Assembly: GCA_963704355.1 (NCBI GenBank)
Contig: OY969891.1
Location: forward strand, 2,666,001 to 2,730,000
DNA length: 64,000 nt
Reading direction: 5' to 3'
Source: Bog-473 sp963704355
GTDB lineage: Bacteria; Actinomycetota; Acidimicrobiia; Acidimicrobiales; RAAP-2
Shown piece after piece: positions 26,156 to 33,630 of this stretch. The translations under genes were made by a program, and so were the position numbers. Position 1 is the stretch's first letter. Each line of letters begins with the position of its first letter. The notes under the pieces were generated by a model. That model saw only the letters and a program-made list of their open reading frames with translations. It made no database searches and was not told where the DNA came from.

Positions 26156-27600
26156 CAGTCCACCATCCCCCTGATCGTCTTGCCGCCTTTGGTCTCGATG
26201 GCGTCCACGAACGTGACGCTACGCGGTTGCCACGCCCGCGGCAGGTCCCCCACGGCCGTCTTGATCTGGGTCCGGATACTGTCGACGTCGGCGCCGTCCA
26301 CGCCGCCCACCGGCACGATCTCCGCGGCGACGATGGCACCGGTCAGCTTGTTGGGGCGCCCGAAGACCCGGGCCAGGGCGACGGAATCGAGCCCGGTGAT
26401 CCGGTCCTCGACGGGGAGAGGGTGCACCTTCACGCCGCCGACGTTGATGACTTCCGATTTGCGCCCACGGAACAGGACGCGGTCGCCGACGATCTCGACC
26501 AGGTCGCCGGTGCGGCGCCACTCGCCCGCCCCGCCCGCCCCGCCCGTCCCGCCGGCCCCGCCGGACTCGCCGGACTCGCCGGACTCGCCCGACTCGCCGG
26601 CGTAACCGAGCATGCCGGCCCCGGCTCGGACCCACAGCTCGCTGTCGTCGACGCGCAAGTTGGACGTCGGGTTCGACTCGCTGCAGAGCGAGTCCACCGC
26701 GAGACCGGGCCTGCCGTCGCGGACCGACGTGATGGACCCGAACTCTGTCGACGCGTAGACCTGCGAGATCTTGGCGTCGGGGAACGTGGCCTTCATCTCA
26801 TCGAGCAGGTCGCCCGGACTGGCCTCGCCGCCGAGCGTGATCTGTTCGAGATGCGGCAATGTGGCCTTGCGGCTCTTCGCCTCGGCGAGCAGGAAGCGCC
26901 AGAAGGTGGGCGTCGCGCTCACGCACGTCACGCCCTGCGTGAGCATCGCCTCGAGGCCGTCCCTGGGTTGGCGAGGGAAGGGCGCGACGAGGGTCGCCTG
27001 ACTGGCCGCCACGTGCAAGAGCATCTGCACCCCGGCGAACTGCTGCGGGCCGTAGGCAAGGAGCCACCTCTGCTCCGGCATGGGGCGGACCCCGGCGACC
27101 GTCCTCCCCAAGATTCGCCAGTCGTGGCGCGCCGCCTTGGGCAAGCCGGTGGTCCCCGTGGTGCGGATCATCAGCGGCTGGTCGGTGTCGTCGCCGGCGC
27201 GCGGCGAGTCGACCTTCACCCCTCCTTCAGCCCATGCTTCCGCCTCCGCCGTCAGCTCGTCGGGTCGGATCAGCTCGAAGGGACCGATGAGGTCGTTGCG
27301 GCGGGTCACGACGTCTTCGTGGTCGAGCATGCCCGCGTGGTCGGCGAACTCGGCGGCGTCGGTGTCGGGTTGGTACTGGCACGGTTCGGCACCGGCGAGG
27401 GCAGCACCGGCGAGCAGCCGGAGGACCCACGCGGCATCGGGCTCGACAACGGCAAAGCGGCCTATGTCGCGCCGCCGCAGGGCAATCGCGATGCGCCGGG
27501 CGTCATGGAGGAGCTCGCCGTACGTCGCCGATCCCTCCGACGTGACGACCGCTGTCTGGTCGGGTGCGGCGGCAGCCGCACGCTCCAGCAGAAGGATCAT
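26155..27600 (-). CDS. ANL-superfamily adenylating enzyme (acyl/aryl ligase)
   Basis: 481 residues. Adenylation motifs: A3 IRTTGTTGLPKAA, A5 YASTEFGSI, A7 WRRTGDLVEI, A8 FRGRKSEVINVGGVKVHP and A10 GGKTIRG, whose Lys is the usual catalytic residue. It activates a carboxylate as the adenylate and probably loads it on the ACP encoded directly before it (TAG followed at once by ATG). The N-terminal part is shorter than in 4CL-type enzymes. A low-complexity insert of repeated Gly-Glu-Ser and Gly-Gly-Ala (about 338-362) sits just before A7. Substrate unknown. Confidence 0.85.
   Translation of the reverse strand: MILLLERAAAAAPDQTAVVTSEGSATYGELLHDARRIAIALRRRDIGRFAVVEPDAAWVLRLLAGAALAGAEPCQYQPDTDAAEFADHAGMLDHEDVVTRRNDLIGPFELIRPDELTAEAEAWAEGGVKVDSPRAGDDTDQPLMIRTTGTTGLPKAARHDWRILGRTVAGVRPMPEQRWLLAYGPQQFAGVQMLLHVAASQATLVAPFPRQPRDGLEAMLTQGVTCVSATPTFWRFLLAEAKSRKATLPHLEQITLGGEASPGDLLDEMKATFPDAKISQVYASTEFGSITSVRDGRPGLAVDSLCSESNPTSNLRVDDSELWVRAGAGMLGYAGESGESGESGESGGAGGTGGAGGAGEWRRTGDLVEIVGDRVLFRGRKSEVINVGGVKVHPLPVEDRITGLDSVALARVFGRPNKLTGAIVAAEIVPVGGVDGADVDSIRTQIKTAVGDLPRAWQPRSVTFVDAIETKGGKTIRGMVD
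26522..26601. repeat. Short tandem repeats inside the ligase gene
   Basis: Nine-base units of the type GCCGGACTC (26568-26602) and CCCGCCC-type units (26522-26565) repeat in frame. On the coding strand they give four Gly-Glu-Ser triplets and a Gly-Gly-Ala/Thr run. The insert falls in a surface loop before motif A7, so copy number could vary without breaking the frame. Confidence 0.8.
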
Positions 27601-27855
27601 CTAGGTCGAGGTCGAGACAGTGGCGTAGAAGGCCACGACGTCACCCACGCTCTCGGGCAGGTCGCCGCCCGCCGAGAAGGGGTCCGTGCCGAACTCGTCC
27701 TCGAGCATGGCGGAGAGCTCAGCCGCTTCGAGCGAGTCGAGCCCGAGGCCCTCGCCCCACAAGCCTGTCTCGTCGCTCCATCCCTCGGCATCCTTTTCTG
27801 CTCGCTGAAGGAATTCGCCGATGACAGCTCTCGCCTTTTCCTGGTCTGTACCCAC
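27601..27855 (-). CDS. Acyl carrier protein
   Basis: 84 residues, acidic, four-helix ACP-like. The phosphopantetheine site is GLGLDSLEAAEL with Ser41. The second half (LEDEFGTDPFSAGG and SVGDVVAFYATV) follows ACP order. GTG start with AAAGGA upstream. First gene of the ACP-ligase-SDR operon, which resembles a small acyl- or aryl-activation and reduction module. No thioesterase or ketosynthase is present. Confidence 0.85.
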   Translation of the reverse strand: MGTDQEKARAVIGEFLQRAEKDAEGWSDETGLWGEGLGLDSLEAAELSAMLEDEFGTDPFSAGGDLPESVGDVVAFYATVSTST

Positions 27856-28164
27856 TGCGGTCGTGTCCTTTCGAAATCGGGATCGGGAAGAGGTGCTCGG
27901 GAGCCCCGGAGGTGTCCTCCATCGACCAACGGAGCAGCGGGGTGAGGCTTGCGGTACCGCGTCCGGGCCGCACCAGCGCCCGACGCCGTGACCAGGGCAT
28001 CAACCCGTCGGCCGGCGAAATTCTTTCCGTCGGAGTGACGATAGCCCGGCTCCGAAGAGGCGAGCCTTTGTGGAGGCCGCCGGGTCGGTCCGCCACGGAA
28101 CGGCGCGGTGGCCTCACCCGGATCTTTGTGATGACGGCCCTCTGGAGCCCTTCGCGGCGGTTGC
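27856..28164. other. Divergent intergenic region, no gene seen
   Basis: 309 bases between the ACP gene (leftward) and the TylF-like gene (rightward). Both promoters must lie here. Apart from the conserved GGAGCCC-TTCG-CGGCGG block (28144 onward), shared with the copy at 32549, and the -10 at 28165, I see no structure or coding sequence. Confidence 0.6.
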
Positions 28165-28170
28165 TACTGT
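28165..28170 (+). promoter_or_regulatory. Leaderless -10 box of the TylF-like gene
   Basis: TACTGT lies six bases before the GTG at 28177, so transcription should begin on the start codon. The same spacing and the words TTGCC and GTGCCA recur at the two TylF minigenes (31740 and 32570). Confidence 0.55.
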
Positions 28171-28176
28171 TTGCCG

Positions 28177-29037
28177 GTGCCAGCAGACAACACGCAAACG
28201 ACTGACGCCACGCAGCTGTATCTCGATCTCGTCAAGCGCACGCTCACCGGTGCGCTGGCCGAGGACAACGACAGCATCCTCGGCGGCGTGCGCACCGCCG
28301 GATCGACGTCGCTGAAGCGCCGGGCGGCCAACACGGCCGGTCAGTTGGCGTCGCGGCTCAAGGTCGAGATCGTCTACAAGAAGCCGTACGACCCCAAGCA
28401 GCGCGAGATGGGCCGTGACTGGCCGGCTCGGGCCGAGTCCATGATCGGGCTGCGCCGCATGGACAACATCCAGCAGTGCGTCCAGACGGTGCTCGACGAC
28501 GACGTGCCCGGGGACCTCATTGAGGCCGGCGTCTGGCGGGGCGGGGCGTGCATCTTCATGAAGGCGAACCTGATGGCCCGCGGGGACACCGGTCGGACGG
28601 TCTGGGTGGCCGACTCGTTCGAAGGCCTGCCCCCGCCGAACGCGGCCTTGTACCCGGCCGACACCGGTGACGACCTGCACACCCGCGGCGGCCTCAGCGT
28701 GGGCGCCGACCAGGTCCGCCACAACTTCGAGCGCTACGGCCTGTTCGACGACCGCGTCAAGTTCCTCGTCGGCTGGTTCAAGGACACGTTGCCGACCGCG
28801 CCGATCGAGGCGTTGTCGGTCATGCGCCTCGATGGAGACATGTACGAGTCGACGATCCAGGCCATCGAGGCGCTCTACCCCAAGCTCTCCAAGGGCGGCT
28901 TCTGCATCATCGACGACTTCGGCAGTCACCAGTCCCAGGCCGGCCAGGCCATCTTGGACTACCGGAAGGCCAACGGGATTGGCGAGGCGATCATCGACGT
29001 CGACGGGTTCGGCGCCTACTGGCGCAAAGAGAGCTAG
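28177..29037 (+). CDS. TylF/macrocin-O-methyltransferase-type SAM methyltransferase
   Basis: 286 residues. N-terminal family helix LYLDLVKRTLTGALAEDN, SAM-binding DLIEAGVWRGGACIFM, metal/substrate residues in MRLDGDMYEST and the Mg-binding CIIDDFGSHQ near the end. TylF-type enzymes O-methylate sugars. Together with sulfotransferase and acyltransferase genes it probably decorates a surface glycan. GTG 28177 is preferred to the TTG at 28171 because of the leaderless -10. The last residues DVDGFGAYWRKES are repeated in the minigene at 32582. The sulfotransferase gene follows after 41 bases. Confidence 0.88.
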   Translation: MPADNTQTTDATQLYLDLVKRTLTGALAEDNDSILGGVRTAGSTSLKRRAANTAGQLASRLKVEIVYKKPYDPKQREMGRDWPARAESMIGLRRMDNIQQCVQTVLDDDVPGDLIEAGVWRGGACIFMKANLMARGDTGRTVWVADSFEGLPPPNAALYPADTGDDLHTRGGLSVGADQVRHNFERYGLFDDRVKFLVGWFKDTLPTAPIEALSVMRLDGDMYESTIQAIEALYPKLSKGGFCIIDDFGSHQSQAGQAILDYRKANGIGEAIIDVDGFGAYWRKES

Positions 29038-29078
29038 TCGCCGTGCCCCGGCGGGGGGACGCTGACAGAAGGTAGGGC

Positions 29079-29948
29079 ATGGCCGCAGTCGTCGACGCAC
29101 GTTCTCGGCTCACCAAGGTCGTCCAGTGGACACCGGCACGCAACGCGCTGAAATACGCCGCGCACGCCGCCGCGCGCGGGCGTGCTCAGGTGTTGCAGAC
29201 GAGCGGCAAGCTGCCCCCGGTCGCCAACATCTTCGCCGGCTCGTGCCCGAAGTCGGGGAGCCAGTGGATCAAGGCGCTGCTCCATCACCCGGTCGTGCGC
29301 AAGCACACTGGCCTGTTCACCCTCCCTCAACTCGGCTACCAGCAGCGCTCCTTCGGCGGGTTTCCGGGTGGCACGTTCGTGCCCGGCCTCTACATCTCCT
29401 ACCAGGAGTACACACGGTTCCACCAGCCACTTCCTCATCGCATGGTCTACGTGTTCCGTGACCCGCGCGACATCGTCGTCTCCGCGTACTTCTCGGCCTT
29501 CACCCACCGCGAGATCCTCGATCTGAAGGAGAGCAAGGCGCTGCTCGAGTCGATGCCGATCGACGAAGGGCTCATGTGGGTGCTGCACAACGGCGAGGGC
29601 CACTTGCGTGACATGGCGTCATGGGTCGGCGTGCCGTACCAGGACGGGACGGTTCGGACCTGGAGGCTCGAGGACATCAGCGCCGACTACGCGGCGGCCG
29701 TGCCCGACGTCCTGGCCTTCTGCGGCGTCACCCTGTCCGACGACGAGCTGAGGACCGTCGTGGCGGAGACCTCGCGCGACGCGTTGCAGCAGCGGGACCT
29801 CGCGGATCGGAAAGAGGGCGGTGAGTCGCATTACCGCGTGAACCGACAGGGTTACGGCGAGCTGCTCAAGCGCGAGCACTATGCCGAGATCGAGCGGATC
29901 GTGCCGGGTTTGATTGCGCAGCTCGGGTACGAGCCCTCACCCGCCTAG
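29079..29948 (+). CDS. Sulfotransferase, paralogue 1
   Basis: 289 residues. PAPS-binding 5' loop SCPKSGSQWIKALL near 52-65 and 3'-phosphate motif YVFRDPRDIVVSAYFSAF near 125-142 define the sulfotransferase superfamily. It transfers sulfate from PAPS to a hydroxyl, here probably of a glycan or glycolipid. It follows the TylF-like methyltransferase. A second copy at 32745-33617 is clearly homologous along its whole length (both share FTLPQLGY, GFPGGTFVPGLYISY and NGEGHLRDMA), so the pair arose by local duplication. Confidence 0.88.
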   Translation: MAAVVDARSRLTKVVQWTPARNALKYAAHAAARGRAQVLQTSGKLPPVANIFAGSCPKSGSQWIKALLHHPVVRKHTGLFTLPQLGYQQRSFGGFPGGTFVPGLYISYQEYTRFHQPLPHRMVYVFRDPRDIVVSAYFSAFTHREILDLKESKALLESMPIDEGLMWVLHNGEGHLRDMASWVGVPYQDGTVRTWRLEDISADYAAAVPDVLAFCGVTLSDDELRTVVAETSRDALQQRDLADRKEGGESHYRVNRQGYGELLKREHYAEIERIVPGLIAQLGYEPSPA

Positions 29949-29957
29949 CGGCGTGAT

Positions 29958-30678
29958 CTAGGCGCGGGCGACGGGTTTGAGCGCACGGTCAGCGGCCTGG
30001 TCGGGGTTGACGGCGCCGGCGAGGCGCGGGCCTTGGCCGTGCGGCCGGCTGCGCGCCCACTCGATGAAGGCGTCGACGTCGGGCGCGGCCAGCAGCGGCG
30101 CCCGCCACTTTGATCTCCTCAATCGGCCAGTCCCACCAGCAGATTTCCTCGAGCGCCGCGATCTGCTCGTCGTTGAACCGGAAGCGGATGACCTTGGCCG
30201 GGTTGCCGCCCACGATGGCGTAGGCGGGGACGTCGTTGGCGACCAGCGCTCCTGCCGCGAGGATGGCGCCGTCACCGACGGTCACGCCGCTCATGATGAT
30301 GGAGGAATGCCCGCCGTACACGTCGGACCCGATGAGGGTGTCGTTGCTCGGAGCGGGAAAGCCGTCCTTGCCGGCGCCCTCGAGGCCGAGGAGGATGCTG
30401 AGCGGATAGGTCGTGACCCGGTCCGGCGGGTGCCCGCCGCCGAGCATGATCTTCGACGCGATCGACGACCAGTTGCCGATCGTCACGCGCGTCTCGTCGT
30501 AGATGTGGGTGAACAGGGTCGGGACGCCGTAGCTGCCGGTCCCCTGGGTGAACCTCCCGGCCCTCTTGAGCGAACGATTGATGGTGAGATCCTTGCCGAC
30601 GAAGCCGTGCCCGAGCCTGTTGTGGTACCGGTTCTGAAATAGCTGCTTGCAGTACGTGGCGTAGTCCTTGATTCCCAC
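29958..30678 (-). pseudogene. Hexapeptide-repeat (CatB/Vat-like) acetyltransferase, frameshifted near the end
   Basis: A left-handed beta-helix acetyltransferase with YGVPTLFTHIYDETRVTIG, the trimeric-transferase signature GGHPPDRVTTYPLSILL, IGSDVYGGHSSIIMSGVTVG and YAIVGGNPAKVIRFRF. The frame is intact through WWDWPIEEIKVA. The expected tail (APLLAAPDVDAFIEWARSR to the stop at 29958) is then in another frame. One surplus base in the CCC at 30101-30103 explains it. As written, translation gives a 229-residue protein with a changed 38-residue tail, so activity may survive. GTG start with GAGGAGG upstream. It points against its neighbours. Confidence 0.7.
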
Positions 30679-31041
30679 CTTGGCGCAACTCCTCCTCGTC
30701 CGCTGGCCGCGCTGCGACGCCCAGGCTGGCGAAACTACGGCGCAAAAGAACGGGCCCAGTACGTGCTGTCGCCCGGGTTGGTCGACCTGCCCGCCGCCCT
30801 GCAATCGAGCGCCAGGCCCCGCGGCGGCACTCTACTCCTTGCATAGTTGGTGCACGGAGGCGTCGTGGGCTGCGTGAGCCGGCGAGGTCACCTCACCCAG
30901 CGGCTTCGGCGTATTCGAAACGCCGCGGGCGAGCACTACGATTCCAGCCCGTGGACAGGGACAGAGAACATCTCGTCGTGGCTGGTCGGGGCCCAACCGA
31001 CACAGCGAGTCTCGGACGCTCCGGGATGGGGAACGGCTGAC
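30679..31041. other. Divergent intergenic region, no gene seen
   Basis: 363 bases between the frameshifted acetyltransferase (leftward) and the next acyltransferase (rightward). An open frame extends back to 30847 from the right-hand gene, but its residues do not match the paralogue, so it is treated as non-coding. No repeat or hairpin of note. Confidence 0.5.
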
Positions 31042-31695
31042 GTGCGCCTCGCCTTTGCCTATGTCTTCGCGTTCCTCCCGATGTCGCTGAAGCGCATCGT
31101 CGCGAAGTGGATCTACAAGTGGGACATCCACCCCACCGCCTACATCGGGCCGAGCGTGCTCACCATCCGCTACCTCTCGATGGGACCGCGGACCGCCATC
31201 GGAGGTCGCAACGTGATCACCAACCTGAACGAGGTGCGGATGGCGGAGGGCTCCACGATCGGCTCTGGCAACCTGATCAAGGGCTGGTGGGACCACCCGA
31301 CCGACGCCCTGAACGAGCGCAACCCGGCCGTCTTCCTGGCGGAATACGCCCAGATCGCGTCGTACCACTACATCGATTGCGTCGACACCGTCGAACTCGG
31401 CTCGCACGCCGCCCTCGCCGGATTCAAGTCGACCGTGCTGACCCATTCCCTCGACCTCATGCGCGACCGGTACATCACAGGGTCGGTCGTCATCGGAGAC
31501 CGCGCGGGCGTCATGTCCGGATGCATGCTGCTCGCCGGGACGCGGATCCCGGCGCGGAGCATCATCTCGGCCGGCTCGGTCGTCACCACCAGGTTGACCC
31601 AGGAGCAAGCGCTGTACCGGGGCAATCCGGCAGAGCTGGTCCGTCCGATCTCCGACAGGCTGGCCTTCATGCACCGGGGTGACCGGACCGCCTGA
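31042..31695 (+). CDS. Hexapeptide-repeat acyltransferase, paralogue 1
   Basis: 217 residues. A short N-terminal hydrophobic helix (MRLAFAYVFAFLPM) is followed by a left-handed beta-helix: DIHPTAYIGPSVLTIRYLSMG, IGGRNVITNLNEVRM, VELGSHAALAGFKSTVLTH and VVIGDRAGVMSGCMLLAG, ending in YRGNPAELVR. Such enzymes O-acetylate sugars. The GTG at 31042 aligns residue for residue with the ATG of the paralogue at 31870. A longer frame upstream lacks support. The TylF minigene follows after 56 bases. Confidence 0.8.
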   Translation: MRLAFAYVFAFLPMSLKRIVAKWIYKWDIHPTAYIGPSVLTIRYLSMGPRTAIGGRNVITNLNEVRMAEGSTIGSGNLIKGWWDHPTDALNERNPAVFLAEYAQIASYHYIDCVDTVELGSHAALAGFKSTVLTHSLDLMRDRYITGSVVIGDRAGVMSGCMLLAGTRIPARSIISAGSVVTTRLTQEQALYRGNPAELVRPISDRLAFMHRGDRTA

Positions 31696-31739
31696 CCGCG
31701 CCGAGACTCAGACCGTCCGGTCGACCGCTGGCTGCTCGC

Positions 31740-31745
31740 TACTCT
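31740..31745 (+). promoter_or_regulatory. Leaderless -10 box of TylF minigene 1
   Basis: TACTCT, six bases before GTG 31752, in the same context (TTGCCC then GTGCCA) as the intact TylF gene. Confidence 0.5.
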
Positions 31746-31751
31746 TTGCCC

Positions 31752-31865
31752 GTGCCAATCGAACAGACGCACGAGGCCACCCGCCTGTATCTCGACTTGC
31801 TCGAGCGCAGCCTGACTGGCGCGCTGGCGGAAGACAACAGCAGCACCCTGGGCAGGAAGAGCTGA
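31752..31865 (+). pseudogene. TylF minigene 1: 37-codon N-terminal fragment with start and stop
   Basis: GTG to TGA encodes a 37-residue peptide that begins VPIEQTHEATRLYLDLLERS, continues LTGALAEDNSSTLG and ends RKS. It matches the N-terminus of the TylF-like gene at 28177 (TDATQLYLDLVKRTLTGALAEDN). The body is missing: the sequence jumps after TLG to RKS-stop, which may be the last residues of the parent (WRKES). Its -10 box and start codon are conserved. AGGAAGAG at its end provides the RBS of the acyltransferase ATG four bases after the stop, so if translated it would act as a leader cistron. Confidence 0.75.
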
Positions 31866-31869
31866 TCGC

Positions 31870-32538
31870 ATGCGCCGACTGTGGGCCTTTCTCATGCTTT
31901 TCCTTCCCGCACCGCTCCGCGTCGAGGTGGCGAGGCGGGTCTTCGGTTGGGACATCGATCCGACAGCGCACATCGGTCGCAGCCTCATCCTGGTGCAGCA
32001 CGTCTCGATGGGCCCGGAAACGAGCATCGGATCGCTGAACGTCATCCGGAACCTCGAGGAGTTGCGACTCGCAAAGGGTGCAAGCATCGCCACGAGGAAC
32101 TTCATCTCGGCCCATCCAATGGCCGCGCTGGCGTTCAAGACGAAAAACCGGCGGTCCTGTCTCATCATGGGAGAGTGGTCCAAGATCACGGTCGGGCACG
32201 AGATCGACTGCTCCGACCGGGTGGAGATCGGCGACCACGCCGGGCTGGTCGGGTATCGCTGCCAGATCCTGACCCACAGCCTCGACCTCGTCCGGGACGA
32301 GCAGGTGACGGGCCCGGTCGAGATCGGCATGTACAGCGGCGTCATGTCCGGCTGCATCCTCCTGAGCGGGACGAGGGTGCCGGCGCGCTGCATCATCTCT
32401 GCGGGATCGGTCGTCGCGACCAAACTCACCAAGGAACAAACCTTCTACCGCGGCAATCCGGCGGAGCCGGTACGCGCGTTGCCCGACCTACGCGTCTTCC
32501 ACCGCGGCGACGCCGAAGCGCGTCGCTACACCATGTAA
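31870..32538 (+). CDS. Hexapeptide-repeat acyltransferase, paralogue 2
   Basis: 222 residues, same architecture as the gene at 31042: N-terminal MRRLWAFLMLFLPAPL, then beta-helix rungs DIDPTAHIGRSLILVQHVSMG, IGSLNVIRNLEELRL, VEIGDHAGLVGYRCQILTHS and VEIGMYSGVMSGCILLSG, and the C-terminal YRGNPAEPVR. Predicted sugar O-acyltransferase. The ATG lies four bases after the TylF minigene stop, with AGGAAGAG upstream. The pair 31042/31870 with minigenes between them shows tandem duplication of the locus. Confidence 0.82.
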   Translation: MRRLWAFLMLFLPAPLRVEVARRVFGWDIDPTAHIGRSLILVQHVSMGPETSIGSLNVIRNLEELRLAKGASIATRNFISAHPMAALAFKTKNRRSCLIMGEWSKITVGHEIDCSDRVEIGDHAGLVGYRCQILTHSLDLVRDEQVTGPVEIGMYSGVMSGCILLSGTRVPARCIISAGSVVATKLTKEQTFYRGNPAEPVRALPDLRVFHRGDAEARRYTM

Positions 32539-32569
32539 TGAGCCCTTCGGAGCCCATTTCGGCGGCTGC

Positions 32570-32575
32570 TAACCT
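32570..32575 (+). promoter_or_regulatory. Leaderless -10 box of TylF minigene 2
   Basis: TAACCT, six bases before GTG 32582. The upstream stretch GGAGCCC-ATTTCGGCGGCTGC matches that before the intact TylF gene. Confidence 0.5.
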
Positions 32576-32581
32576 TTGCCC

Positions 32582-32725
32582 GTGCCAGTCGAGCAGACGA
32601 CCGAGGCCAGCCGTCTGTATCTCGACTTGATCAGGCGCGGCCTGACTGGCGCGGCGGCGGAGGACAACGACAGGACCCTGGGCGATATCGACGGTTTCGG
32701 CGCCTACTGCCACCGGGAACGCTAG
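32582..32725 (+). pseudogene. TylF minigene 2: N-terminus joined in frame to C-terminus
   Basis: GTG to TAG encodes 47 residues. The first 34 (VPVEQTTEASRLYLDLIRR, then GLTGAAAEDNDRTLG) match the TylF N-terminus. The last 13 (DIDGFGAYCHRER) match its C-terminus (DVDGFGAYWRKES). About 240 central codons, including SAM and metal sites, are deleted without loss of frame. It stands before a sulfotransferase exactly as the intact methyltransferase does. Catalysis is impossible; it is either a decaying remnant or a retained short peptide. Confidence 0.8.
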
Positions 32726-32744
32726 GACGGTGGCCCGGACGGGA

Positions 32745-33617
32745 ATGACAGAGGTGGAGCAGATCCGCGCCCAGGTCACGCGGGTCGTCCAGTGGGGCCC
32801 GGCGCGCAACTCCCTCAAATATGCGGCGCACATGGCGGCTCGTGCCCGAGCCCAAGTCCTTCGGGCGCGCGGCACCATGCCCGAGGTGGCGAACGTCTAC
32901 ACCGGTTCGTGCCCCAAGTCGGGAAGCCAATGGGCCAAGGCGCTCTTTGACCATCCCATCGTCCGTTCGCACACCGGGCTGTTCACGCTGCCCCAACTCG
33001 GCTATTGGCAGCACGAGCTCCGCGGCTTTCCCGGCGGAACGTTCGTTCCGGGGCTCTACATCTCCTACGACCAGTACCGGACGATGCCCAAACCGCTCCC
33101 ACACCGAATGGTCTACGTGTTTCGCGATCCCCGCGACATCGTCGTGTCCGCGTACGGCTCCACGTTCACGCACCGTCGCCTCGGGAATGCGAGGGAGATC
33201 GAGGCCGCGCTGGACGGGAAGTCGGTCGACGACAAGTTGCTCTGGCTCCTCAAGAACGGAGAGGGCCATCTGCGCGACATGGCGACCTGGGTCGGGATCG
33301 AGGAGAAGGACGAAAGCGTGGCCACCTGGCGCCTTGAGGACATCGCCGCCGACCACGCCGGTGCCGTGTCGGGCATGCTGGACCATTGCGGGGTGCAGCT
33401 GTCGCAGTCCGAACTGGAGACGGTGCTCGCGGAGACCTCACGTGAGGCATTGCAACGGCGAGACCTGGCCGAGCGCGGCGACCAGGGCTCGGAATCGCAC
33501 TACCGGGTGCACCGGCAGAGCTACCGCGAGCTCTTCAAGCCAGAGCATTACGCCGCCATTGAGGAAGTCGTGCCGGGGCTGATAGAGAAGTTGGGATACC
33601 CGCCCTCGGAGTACTAG
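32745..33617 (+). CDS. Sulfotransferase, paralogue 2
   Basis: 290 residues. PAPS motifs SCPKSGSQWAKALF and YVFRDPRDIVVSAYGSTF are present, with the same core as paralogue 1. ATG 32745 (MTEVEQIRAQVTRVVQW) is chosen over the GTG at 32730 because it gives the same 13-residue lead before VVQW as paralogue 1. It follows TylF minigene 2 by 19 bases, mirroring the methyltransferase-sulfotransferase order at 28177-29948. Acceptor unknown; a surface glycan is likely. Confidence 0.86.
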   Translation: MTEVEQIRAQVTRVVQWGPARNSLKYAAHMAARARAQVLRARGTMPEVANVYTGSCPKSGSQWAKALFDHPIVRSHTGLFTLPQLGYWQHELRGFPGGTFVPGLYISYDQYRTMPKPLPHRMVYVFRDPRDIVVSAYGSTFTHRRLGNAREIEAALDGKSVDDKLLWLLKNGEGHLRDMATWVGIEEKDESVATWRLEDIAADHAGAVSGMLDHCGVQLSQSELETVLAETSREALQRRDLAERGDQGSESHYRVHRQSYRELFKPEHYAAIEEVVPGLIEKLGYPPSEY

Positions 33618-33630
33618 GGCTGGTCAGCCC
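33617..33630. terminator. Small dyad across convergent stops
   Basis: GGGCTG-GT-CAGCCC overlaps the stop codons of the sulfotransferase (TAG 33615-33617) and of the leftward glycosyltransferase-like gene (33624-33626). Possibly a shared terminator; there is no T-tract. Confidence 0.25.

Noticed and set aside
30847..31041. 65-residue N-terminal extension of the acyltransferase
   Set aside because: No similarity to the paralogue, whose start aligns exactly with GTG 31042.
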